This document shows positions 33,714 through 43,364 of a DNA stretch of 64,000 nucleotides, one piece after another. Source of the stretch: Calonectria ilicicola (taxonomy: Eukaryota; Ascomycota; Sordariomycetes; Hypocreales; Nectriaceae). The stretch's first letter is position 1. Every line of letters begins with the position of its first letter. The notes beneath the pieces are model-generated. The model was given only the letters and a program-made list of their open reading frames with translations, did not search any database and had not been told where the DNA came from. The stretch is taken from contig CP085829.1 of assembly GCA_020809705.1 (NCBI GenBank), forward strand, positions 1,612,001 through 1,676,000. Reading direction: 5' to 3'. The translations under genes were made by a program, and so were the position numbers.

Positions 33714-34448
33714 GGAAAGACAAGTGTAAGATTACGAACCCAGTCAGGTAAGCTATTCATCTCCTTTATTTGCAATGCCTTTTGCTGTGTCAAGGGGCGT
33801 TTTGGCTAAACTAACCGCATTACTAGATGAATTCCACTTGAAAGTTATCGATAAGGTCAGAAGCTTTATTCTCATTACCTCTAGCTAAGAATCCAAAATT
33901 TGAGCCAAAGATCCAATCACCCTCGCGGAGCTCGGCACTCATTGATTATTTCGCAATCAGATGGATTAGAAAATATATTATTGCTGTTATGTCACTGCTC
34001 GTATCCTGTCACACTGATCGTATCCTGTTAGTTGTTTAATTGAACTATTGTTTGCATTTCCTATTCTATAGCCTTTTTTATCTTTTTTTTCTTTTTCTTT
34101 TATTATATAAGATTTCTAGCTGTTAAGGTTTTTATTTTATATTCCCTTTAGGTTTTAAAGTTAGCACAAGAATAATTATACCAATCGATCTAAAAGTCTA
34201 TCATGAGGCGTGCCCTCAGGTCCCGCGACCTTGTCGGCGTCTTCCTTTCCTAAGAGGAAGAAAATAACTATATGAAAGACATAAAAGACATTCTATGAAT
34301 GAATTCTTGATACGTTTAGATCAAAGAAGAAATTCACCTGACTATGATTAACTACCTACAAAAATGCTTGTGCTACAAAAAATAATTGGTGCTCTTCGTC
34401 CCTGGGATGGGCCCCTTTCGCCAAAAAGGTGGTGGAGAACCAAAAAAA
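33714..34448. other. AT-rich 3' region with dispersed repeat
   Basis: No gene. A long T-rich stretch runs around 34070-34150. A 64 bp segment at 34213-34276 is repeated in diverged form at 48744-48807. Confidence 0.5.
34213..34276. repeat. Diverged dispersed repeat B, copy 1
   Basis: This aligns with 48744-48807 in the same orientation. Shared blocks are TCCC, GACCTTG, TCTTCCT and GGAAGAAA, then ATAACTA followed by ATGAA. It is probably an old transposon or UTR-derived fragment. No coding content is seen. Confidence 0.4.
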
Positions 34449-34568
34449 AACATACAACAGTGAGGATTCCCCGGTCGTCACCGACCCGAGTACTAATTCG
34501 CCGCTTCTCAGCTTGACTATGGGAGAGCGGACGGGATCCCGTATTTTCTGAGAGCTATGGTCGTATGT
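34449..34568 (-). rRNA. 5S ribosomal RNA gene, copy 1
   Basis: The minus strand gives a 120 nt sequence starting ACATACGACCATAG, with GGGATCCCGTCCGCTC and GGGTCGGTGACGACC in the right places, ending TGTTGTATGTT and followed by a T run (34442-34450) that suits RNA polymerase III termination. The first and last nine bases pair as the 5S helix I should. Dispersed single 5S genes are usual in filamentous ascomycetes. It differs from the copy at 58231-58350 at only three positions by eye. Confidence 0.92.
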
Positions 34569-34919
34569 GCTGGGACACACCTGCAATTCCGCTCATGAAT
34601 GGAGAGCCATCTCAAAGCCATTACGCATCTAAAGCCATTTTCCCAACAAATGCACAGCATAATAGCTAGGTCATATTTTTCCTATAATCTAACAAGAGTA
34701 GATAATGTGGAATTGTCGAGTTTCAAATACTCTCTTTTGATTCAAAACATTCATCCAAAAAATCGAATTACTCAAGGGATAAATTTCACAGCAGGTGCAG
34801 GGATCATCAACCCCCTTCATTCCAAAGATGTCCCTTTTCCCTCTCTTGCCTTCCCTCATTTTTCAATTTTCATCTCTCACTTTTCCACTATCCAAATTTT
34901 CCGCCTTCGTCACACCACC

Positions 34920-35546
34920 ATGCATTGGCGGTCTGTTCTCGCCGGCCTCGTTGCGGCAAGCGCGCCGGCTACTGCCCGCCAATGCATCGCACCCACCACG
35001 AGCACCGGGCTCGCAGGAACAACTACCCCTTCCAGCAGCGAGATGCTGTCTTCTACGACCCCAACTGCTACAGCTACTGCTGTCGTACAAACACCGACCC
35101 CGGCACCCAGCGCTCAATACGCCGAGGCAGCCGACGTGGCAGGCGGAGCCGGTTATGGCGGTTATGCCCTCGGCAGCTACGTCATGTCCTGGTCTGACGG
35201 CGACCCTCTACAAATCCTTAGTGAAAATCCCAGCTATAAGAATGCTGAATTTTCAACCGATTCAAGTACCAATCGTTTAGTGGTCGGTATGCTATACGTT
35301 GTCTATGATCCGAACACAGGGACACTCTATACGGCGGCAGCACCCAGTAGTGTTGTCGGTTCTGTATTTGTTCTTTGCAGCAAACTTGAGATTGGCGAGG
35401 ATATGGCATGTTTCCCAGAAGGATATCCCTCATATACTGGATTCTTTGTAGCAAGTGCCTTTAACAACATGGGTTTAAAAATGTCACCTGTAGGAGCCAC
35501 GGTTCCCAATTATGCAGCTATAAACTTAGTATGGGGAGCGGGTTAA
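34920..35546 (+). CDS. Small secreted protein, tandem family member 1
   Basis: A single exon of 208 codons starting at the ATG in a CACCACCATG context. The N-terminus (MHWRSVLAGLVAASAPATA) is a signal peptide. The mature protein begins RQC, followed by a PTTSTGLAG motif, a Ser/Thr/Pro-rich linker likely to be O-glycosylated, and a C-terminal domain of about 140 residues with the segments VFVLCSKL and MACFPEGYPSYTGFF. The three mature cysteines are conserved with the paralogue at 36768-37448. I recognise no named domain; the layout suggests an extracellular or wall-associated protein. It is the first of three tandem copies, of which the middle one is broken. Confidence 0.85.
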   Translation: MHWRSVLAGLVAASAPATARQCIAPTTSTGLAGTTTPSSSEMLSSTTPTATATAVVQTPTPAPSAQYAEAADVAGGAGYGGYALGSYVMSWSDGDPLQILSENPSYKNAEFSTDSSTNRLVVGMLYVVYDPNTGTLYTAAAPSSVVGSVFVLCSKLEIGEDMACFPEGYPSYTGFFVASAFNNMGLKMSPVGATVPNYAAINLVWGAG

Positions 35547-35847
35547 GTCATTACAGGTGATCTTTTTCTTTTTAAATTCTCCTATGCTCTTCTTTTCGCT
35601 TCCTCTCTCAAGTTAATACTAAGTGATATATGTGTGTGGGGTGATTTTCTTTTCTTCCATAAACAATTTTAATAGGGTAATTCACTAAAGGGAGATGTGT
35701 TCGACAAACTATGGAATTACTAATACCGTTCATTCCCGAGATTTCATATTGGCTCTCCTTTTTCTTACTCTTCGTTCCCCTAATCTTTTCCTGCTCAGTT
35801 TTACATCATTTGCATCTCCAATTCAGCTGTAAACTATTTCCATCGCC

Positions 35848-36465
35848 ATGCACTCTTGGTCTATTCTCATCAGTCTTGTTGCGGTAAACAATAACTTACT
35901 CACTTCTGCCCGCAACCAGCACTAGGCTCACAGGGTCGCCAACTCAGTCAGCTAGCCCCCCAATATCCCTCTAACCTCTACAACAGCCACTCCTTCCACA
36001 ACCGTCCTCCCACCACTACCATAACTGAGTCTGTAATTAGACGGCTGTCAGTCCCAGGTAAAGGTGGTTGTTAATGATGACTATTTGAATTCTACCGGCA
36101 GCACATCCGTTCTCCTACTCAATGCAGTGCCATGTGTGGGCTATGGTTCTTATGCGATTACAACCGATGAGAATACCGTTCTTCTAGTGGTAGACAACCA
36201 ATACATTACCACTGACTCACGCAGTATAATACTCTATACGGCAGCACCTGTATATATTGCCAATTCCGTATTATTGCTGCATCGCAGTTTTAGCAAATCA
36301 GGTAACAGTATACACATCAGCAGGATATCCTGCAGATGCCATGTTTTTTTTTGCATCAGGCGGCTACAATCCATATCTTTATTAATGGCAGTCTCGGGGA
36401 CCTTGGCTCTTGGATATGTGTTGATGCTGAGAGGCGCGAGCCATGATACTCGGTCTTGTTTTTAA
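35848..36465 (+). pseudogene. Degenerate middle copy of the tandem secreted-protein family
   Basis: The start resembles its neighbours (MHSWSILISLVAV), but a stop follows within about 25 codons and the Ser/Thr linker is frame-broken. Further on, stretches matching the C-terminal domain survive in different frames: ILYTAAPVY (as LYTAAAPSS in copy 1) and, in another frame, SAGYPADAMFFFASG (as PEGYPSYTGFFVASA). At least two frame changes are needed to join them, so I call it a pseudogene. Confidence 0.8.
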
Positions 36466-36767
36466 AATTCACTATATTTTTATGATTCTAATTGACTATA
36501 TAAGTTGTTGTTGGTGCTTGAGAACAAGGCAGATGATCTGAAACAATGCGCTTTTTTTATTGGACAGAAATCATCGCTCAAGGGATGTGTCATATACCAA
36601 GCAGCGGGGTTGTCAAGATATTCCATTCCAATGCTTCATTCAGGCTACCCCTTTTTATTTTCTCCCTCTTTATGATCATTCTTCCTATTTCTTTCTTTTT
36701 TTCTTTAGCACTCGCCAGCCACATATTCCTTTACTCTCCAAATCGCCAATCTTCCATTTTTATAAAC
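36466..36767. other. Short spacer upstream of tandem copy 3
   Basis: About 300 bp of pyrimidine-rich promoter/leader sequence. An upstream open frame continuous with copy 3 exists, but the signal peptide begins only at 36768. Nothing else is recognised. Confidence 0.5.
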
Positions 36768-37448
36768 ATGCACCTTCGGTCTATCTTGGGCAGCCTTGCT
36801 ATGGCATGCTCACTTGCCTCTGCTCGCCAATGTATCTCGCCTACTACCAGCACCGGGCTCGCAGGCTCGCCTACCCCCTCGACAAGCAGCAGCACTAGCA
36901 GCAGCACCAGCACTCCCAATTCCACTCCAGCTTCTACAACCCCCGCTACCTCTACGCCCGCCACTGCTTCAACAACCGCTGCTGCCTCAACTTCTACAAG
37001 CGTTGCTACCTCATCATCACCGCCCCCGCCACCCGTCGGCTTTTATCTTCTTGGCGCGAATTCAGGAAACCCGGTTGCCGATCGACAACCTTTGTTATCT
37101 GGAGGTCTTGGCTCTACTCTACAATTCGAGATCCAGAATGGTTATGTGAATCATGCATTTTCTATCGAGTCTAGTACCGGCCGTTTAATGGTAAACGGTT
37201 TCTACCCCGTCGCCAACACAATTAATGGGGAATTCTCCCTGCAAACAACCGCGGATGGTGTTCATACTGTGTATGTTATTTGCACCGGATATGAAGACAA
37301 TACCTATATATCATGTTTTACGGAGGGAGATTCCTCGAATTATCAGTTCTACATAGACCCTAGTTCCACATTCTTGGCACTTATCTCTCCAGATTCTCCT
37401 TTGGCGGCGGCCTTTTCTTCCATATCTTTGAAAGTCATAGTCACGTAG
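36768..37448 (+). CDS. Small secreted protein, tandem family member 3
   Basis: A single exon of 226 codons. I chose the ATG at 36768 because it starts a signal peptide (MHLRSILGSLAMACSLASA) aligned with those of the neighbouring copies. RQC and PTTSTGLAG follow immediately, then a Ser/Thr/Pro linker of about 65 residues, longer than in copy 1 and built of short STS and TPAT runs, ending in a short polyproline. The C-terminal domain includes GFYLLGANSGNP, STGRLMVNGFYPV and VYVICTGYEDNTYISCFTEG, so the three mature cysteines are conserved. No known domain is recognised. Divergence in linker length and C-terminal domain suggests fast evolution of an exposed protein. Confidence 0.85.
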   Translation: MHLRSILGSLAMACSLASARQCISPTTSTGLAGSPTPSTSSSTSSSTSTPNSTPASTTPATSTPATASTTAAASTSTSVATSSSPPPPPVGFYLLGANSGNPVADRQPLLSGGLGSTLQFEIQNGYVNHAFSIESSTGRLMVNGFYPVANTINGEFSLQTTADGVHTVYVICTGYEDNTYISCFTEGDSSNYQFYIDPSSTFLALISPDSPLAAAFSSISLKVIVT

Positions 37449-39331
37449 ATTTGTCGTCTTCCTCGGATGGTTTGGACAGAAAATTCTTTTTTTTTTTTCA
37501 TTTTAATTATTATTTCATTTCATTTTGAATATTAAGATTGGATTTGCTTTGCTCATTTTTAAGTGATGTCATTCGTATGATGATTACAGCGTACGGATTG
37601 ACCAACCTTACTCCCAAATGACCCCATTTATCTTCCATCTGCAATTTGAGAAGTAGTATGTAGCTACAAAAATTTATCACACCGTTTGGGCTATTTATAC
37701 TACAATTACAGTTATTTTAATTAAATACTAGATTGGGGATGGTCTTTGACCAGTAACTCGGCCCTGTTGGGAGTGTTGATTTAAATAGTTTAGGGTAGGG
37801 AAGGAGAGAACAGGAAAAAGAGAGGAAAAAAGCCAAATATCTATTCACCCAACGATATGAATGCACTTTAAAAGAGTAATTTAATTGATAATTGGGTATT
37901 TTAATTTGGGCAATGGGATTGGGCTGCAAGCAGTCGAGACTGTGCATCACGCGTGGCGTTTGACTCGAGTATGACAAGTTCGCGATGAGGCTCCAAATAC
38001 CACTTGTCCAATAAAACCTGTGTGTTCAAGACGGTACTAGAACCTGTCATATGGGAATAAGCAAGTGCTGCGAGATTAGCTCCGCAGGTCGCATCTTGCA
38101 GGTGCCTCCCGATTTGTGCAATCGACCCTTGAATGTCGTCATATCCCAAGTGAACAGGACATGACCCTGTCGGGCGAGATGACACAAGAGTGGCTTCGGC
38201 CGGCGAATTAGCGATTTTTTTTGCCCTACTCGTCCCGTTCCCCTCTGCCAAAAATTTTCTACCATCACATTTGAGTCATCGAAACCGAGGATCGCATTCA
38301 TTTTCGTACAAACGGCATCTCGATTTGAAATAATCTAGTTAGTCATCATGAAGAGAAAAGAAAAAATGCTCCGAGGTGACGATTGCCGAGCAAAACCCGA
38401 GTGGCCGCCGTACTCCGCCTTGCCGGGTTCCCGAGGCGGTGGGCAGTAGCCCTCTACGGTGTACTTCTGGCGACAGAGCATTCCAACAGGCGAAGGCCAG
38501 TGAAATTACTGAGCAACAGAGCGCTGAAAGCAGTCACTGTAGCGGAGTCATGACCCTCGGTCTGGGGGAGATGTGCCCTATTAGGGAAAGGAGAGGGTGC
38601 GGGGTCCCCACATTTACCCGCCTCGCCAGCTGAGCAGCTCAGCCTCTCGCACTTCGAGTTCAGTTTCTTTTACGAAATCGATCGCTCAGGATGCCAATGG
38701 CAGCACAGCAAACCCCTCTTTGCAGAATTCCCTGAGCCCGGGTAATTCTGGATGTTGTGCTCGGCCCTGTCGCAACATCTCCGCGGCATCGTCGTTTATT
38801 TAAATAAACAGCACGGCTGCTGGTCTCTGTCCTCTTCTCTCGCCATGTATTGCCGGTGTTCCCGTCCGTCCCCTCTTATAAACCAGACAGACAGACAGAC
38901 AGCCAGCCTTGGGTGGATAATGGGTCACCGAGTTTCGCCCTAGCGCCAATCCAGATCAGGTGGCCAACTCCGGAGGAATTCCGCTATAAAGAAAGTGTGT
39001 CCTTGGCCTTGCCTTGCCTTGGTTGGCACCATTGGCCCGAGTGGATCGTGGAGAAGAAGGGGAAAAGGAAGAAAGCGTGGACGTGTCTGTGTGTAACGAC
39101 CGACGAAACAACCAAAGAGTAAAAGGAGGGGACAACCAACCAACTAAGCACCATCCAACCAACCAACAACAACGTGCTTCCCTGTCGACCATCACCAACG
39201 ACGTCCTCACCTCTCTTCAACTGATTGGCACTCGCCGCTCGTTGCTAGGATATAGGGCCCGACAATCGCGATAATCACAGCACTCACCGACATTCACTTC
39301 ACGCGTACGCGCCAATCCTCCGCACCGCCAA
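37449..39331. other. Intergenic region with simple repeats
   Basis: About 1.9 kb. It holds the possible small gene at 37901-38251 and simple repeats: ACAG units near 38885, GCCTT units near 39008, and CCAA-rich runs at about 39130-39170. The last part is probably the promoter and leader of the HPP gene. Confidence 0.5.
37901..38251 (-). CDS. Possible small uncharacterised protein or gene fragment
   Basis: A minus-strand open frame of 116 codons with mixed composition and balanced amino-acid use. There is no signal peptide, no membrane segment and no motif I recognise. A second in-phase splice option upstream (around 38300) could extend it, but no clear donor/acceptor pair was found. It may be a fragment of a decayed gene. 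Confidence is low. Confidence 0.25.
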   Translation of the reverse strand: MAEGNGTSRAKKIANSPAEATLVSSRPTGSCPVHLGYDDIQGSIAQIGRHLQDATCGANLAALAYSHMTGSSTVLNTQVLLDKWYLEPHRELVILESNATRDAQSRLLAAQSHCPN

Positions 39332-40516
39332 ATGTCGTCGTCGCCAAGCTGGCGGCAGCCGACGTCATGGAAGTTCGACATTGACCAGTACCTCAACCGC
39401 TTCGTGCCTCCGCCGCCATGGGACATCATCCCCTACCCTATTGCCTACATGCTGGGCTACCGCAAGGCTAAGCCGCGCGCCATTGGCAACGTCGTCACCA
39501 TCGCCTGGGCCTTTGTGGGCGTCTTTTGCGCCATCAGCATCATTGTAGCCGTCTCGGAGAGAATCCCGGAGTTCAAGTCGCGAGGAGCTCCCATCATTGT
39601 CGGCAGTTTTGTAAGTCTTCTTCTCTTTTTTTTATGTGTGCATTTCTCAGGGTTTTGTTTGGTTGCCTTACCTTTACCTTTCTGTTTCTTTTGTGATAAT
39701 ACCCTTGGCATATTATATTACACCCCGTATTATTCCTGCTGTGCGGCATGTAACGTGACGTATCGAGCGGGTTCACGTCTCTGGGGAAAACGTGCAGGAC
39801 AGAAAGTTAGGACCAGGGTTCGCTAACCTTAATGACCAAAAAAGGGAGCCGGCGCCGTGCTTGAATTCTACGCCATTGAGTCGCCCCTGGCGCAACCACG
39901 CAACTTCTTCTTTGGCCAGATCCTAGCGGCCATCATTGGCATGGGAATCGCCAAACTGTTCCTGTTGAGCGATGATTTTGAGTCAATCCGGTGGGCCGGT
40001 GGCGCTGTGTCCTGCGCGACGGTAACGTCCATCATGGCTCTGACCAAGACGGTGCACCCGCCTGCCGGAGCCACGGCTCTGCTTGCCGTGGTCGACGACC
40101 AGCTTCGGCAGCTTGGCTGGTTCTTCGTTCCAGTTGTCATGCTCAACTGCGGACTCATGTTCGCCGTGGCGTTGCTCGTCAACAACGTCCAACGCACGTT
40201 CCCCTCGTATTGGTGGACCCCAGACGATCTACGACGGCATCGGCATCCCGAGAAGGGCGGGTCGACGACGGCGACGCCCAAGGACGAAGAGAGCAACACC
40301 GGCTCCTCGGCAGAGAAGAATGACATAGCTGCTGGAACGGATACAGATGCCGGAGGCGTGGAAGTGGCCCTGGATGACGGCGGCAGCGACCGCACAAGGC
40401 TAGAACGCGACCGACACGAGATCGTAATCCAGCGGGGGAGGCTCGTGGTGCCCCCGCACGTATTCCTGATGCCTGAAGAGGTCCAGTTGCTCGAGGAGAT
40501 TGGAAACAGATTATAA
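39332..40516 (+). CDS. HPP-family integral membrane protein
   Basis: Two exons (39332-39610, 39845-40516), separated by a 234 bp intron, encode about 316 residues. The hallmark HPP motif is present in KTVHPPAGATALLAVVD, along with YRKAKPRAIGNVV and four or five hydrophobic helices such as WAFVGVFCAISIIVAV, FFFGQILAAIIGMGIAKLFL and LGWFFVPVVMLNCGLMFAVAL. The C-terminal third is hydrophilic and charged and ends with a conserved-looking MPEEVQLLEEIGNRL. HPP proteins are membrane proteins; a plant plastid member transports nitrite, but the role of fungal members is not established. The gene is GC-rich with strong codon bias, unlike the accessory genes around it, and probably belongs to the conserved genome. 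Confidence 0.9.
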
Positions 40517-42026
40517 TTAGAAAGATCAAAGAGGCACAGGAAAAAAAAAGAAAGGAAACGGTGCCTGGGTTGCAAAAGAAGAGGAGGCCAATGGGGCCTG
40601 TCTGGTTCCGTGCGGCAGTGGGTTTTGCGACACAGCAACACGGGCCATTATCATCAACTCTCGTACCTAAAAAAAAAAACGGCGATAAGGGAAAAATAAT
40701 ACCAGGGATGGGCCAAGAAAGCAAAAGAAAGTTTATTTTACGTGTTGTACATGCTCCGTAACGTGCTGCAAAATGAGGCCAAGAGTGAGCGACAGCTTGG
40801 CGGCGAAAAGGAGACTGACTTGTAACACTAGAATTGGACTTTTGCCTTCTCGACAGAGTAAAGTTGAGTTTCGGGGTTAACGAGTCACGGGCTTGGCCAC
40901 ACACAGTTTTTTTTGCTCACCTGCAGATAAACGTGTATTCACTGGGCAAAGACGGTTTAGTTCAGGAACAACAAAGGGGGATGTGCGGCCACATGGTTTA
41001 GCGCGCGCCGTGAGGGAGAAGATGCCCACAATAATTTTTTTTTATCGCTGGCTGGCCGGGTTTGGATACGAACGCAGGTACACCGCACAGCGATAAGTTT
41101 TACGATGGGATTGGGCCGAGGATGAACATGATCTGCAGCTATGTGTGGTGTGGTGCTGCTGATGGGGTGCTGGTATGTATGTACTGTGCTGCTCCCCGGC
41201 CAGCAGCAGGTAGGTACACACTCTTTCGGACCCAGCGACAATCCTGTGCTGTCAGTCTGCCTATCTCTCTGCTCACTCCCTGCATCGAATAAAACTGGAC
41301 CCCATTGACGTCAAAGGCCAGGCCAGATCAGGCCTCCGCGATGCGCGCATCCCGAATGCAACTAGCTGGGCCCGCGATTGAAGCAGAACAATTGGGTCGC
41401 AGGCACAGACAGTGACAGAGAGCTGTCACCGAGTGTCACGGTGGCCGGGCCCTGTCAGCGTCCCGTTTCGTTCACCTGGCCTGCCCAAAAGACAAAGAGA
41501 CAAAAGGAAAAAAGGGGTAGCCCTGCCCTGGCGCCCCCCCGTTGTGGTGGCCATGGTGGTTGTGGCTCCACCCGTCAAGTTCCGTTTGGTGTTGGCGCTG
41601 CCGTCCGTCTCGAATTGGGCCCCCACCAATGGCTTCATCCACACTGAACGGCTGCCCAGGGTTCCGCATCCTGGGTCCGAGCCGCGTACCCTCGTGTGCT
41701 TGCGCCCGCCTAGAGCCTTGGCTCTGATGGCCTAGTCTGCTTGGGGTCTTTCTTGGGCTGGGCTCTGGCTGGCTCTGGTGGGCTTGCGGCGGGCTCTTCT
41801 CGTATCGCACCTCATTGAAATGCATTCAAGATCCCGCCCTCCCGTCCTGCCTTTCTGACTCTCCATTCCTCTCTATACCTGTTTCACACCACTCTCGTTT
41901 CCTTTGGACACCTCAACGGCTCAATATACACTCGCTTTTAATCAGTCGTACTTAGCGTTTCTTTTTCCCTGCTTTTTTATTTTTTATCACAGCCGATTCC
42001 CTTTCCCCTCCGCCCCACAAGCAAAA
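40517..42026. other. Intergenic region between HPP and GH16 genes
   Basis: About 1.5 kb, with several A/T homopolymer runs of 8-10 bp and a long pyrimidine-rich leader before the GH16 start. Overlapping open frames on both strands have no family features. Confidence 0.5.
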
Positions 42027-43364
42027 ATGCTCAAGCACGTCTCTCTCGCTTTGGTGGCGTCGGCCCTCTGGACCGGGGTCACTGCTCAGACCACCAGCGC
42101 CTGCAACCCTATGAAGAAGAGTAAGTGAAATTGATTGTTGACGCGGCTCGTTGACGACGACAACGACTTACACAGCTGCTGTCGTGTATTCTTTGCGTGT
42201 ATCCATAAAATAGATATACTGACCATTTACAGCTGGCTGCCCCGACGACACTGCTCTCTCTTCCGACTACTCCTACGACTTCACCAAGGGCGAGGACAGC
42301 TCCAACTGGTCATCAATTGGCGATGGCTCCGTCAGCTACACCTCCAGCGGTGCCGAGTTCACCATTAAGAAGAAGGGCAACGCTCCTACCATTGAGTCAT
42401 CATGGTACATCTTCTTCGGCCGTGTTGAGGTGCACATGAAGGCTGCCAGCGGAACCGGTATCGTCTCTTCCGCTGTCCTTCTGTCTGACGATCTCGACGA
42501 GATGTAAGCTCTCCACGCTCCAATTGAACTTGAAACTCTCATTTTTGGGAATCCCCCAGTAAACTAACACGCAACTTCTAATATAGTGACTGGGAGTTCC
42601 TTGGAGGCGAGACCGACAACGTCCAGACCAACTACTTCAGCAAGGGCAACTCCGCCAGCACCGCCGGCGAGAGCAAGTCTGCCGTGAGCGATACCCTGAG
42701 CAGCCACAACTACACCATCGACTGGACCAAGGATGCCATCACCTGGTACATTGACGGCGCCTCTGTCCGCACCCTGGCCTACTCCGCCGACACCAGCAAG
42801 TTCCCCCAGACCCCCATGGTCGTCAAGCTCGGCATCTGGGCCGGTGGTGACAGCGACAACGCCGAGGGAACCATCGAGTGGGCTGGCGGCGAGACCGACT
42901 ACTCCAAGGTGCCCTTCACCATGACCGTCGAGAGCATCAAGGTCACCAACTACAACCCCGGCAAGAGCTACACCTACAGCGACCAGAGCGGCACCTACGA
43001 CAGCATCACCATCAACAAGTCGGACAAGAGCAGCAGCAGCAGCTCCACCAAGAAGTCTTCCTCCACCAAGACCGCCACTACTCTGTCCACCGCCACCGGC
43101 TCTTCGACTGCCACTGCCACCAAGTCTGATGATGCTCTGTCCACTGCCACTGGCACCGCCAGCGTCAGCGCCGGCAAGTCGTCCAGCACCCCTGCCAGCT
43201 CTGGCTCGAGCTCCGGCTCCGGCTCCAGCTCTACCCCCGGCGCTTCCTCCGCTGGCGCTAGCTCGACCGCCGTCACCACCTCGCTCGGCTTCACCCTCTC
43301 GCCCAGCAACGTCCTGGTCACCCTCGGCGCCGCCGCTGCTGCCGTCTTCTTCGGCCAGCTCTAA
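42027..43364 (+). CDS. GPI-anchored GH16 Crh-type glucan-chitin transglycosylase
   Basis: Three exons (42027-42120, 42233-42503, 42587-43364) encode 380 residues. After a signal peptide (MLKHVSLALVASALWTGVTA) comes a GH16 catalytic domain with the motif DEIDWEFLG, placing nucleophile and acid/base glutamates at about 121 and 125; the motif is split by intron 2. WYIFFGRVEVHMKAA and WTKDAITWYIDG are further family hallmarks. A Ser/Thr-rich stalk follows from about residue 270, and the C-terminus ends in a hydrophobic tail (VLVTLGAAAAAVFFGQL) suited to GPI anchoring. Crh enzymes link chitin to beta-1,6/1,3-glucan in the cell wall. Codon use is extremely biased (G/C third positions), pointing to high expression. 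It is a conserved housekeeping-type wall gene. Confidence 0.95.

Noticed and set aside
39868..40904. Two long minus-strand open frames over 240 codons
   Set aside because: They overlap the HPP gene and its 3' region and have no domain content; they arise from the GC-rich sense gene.
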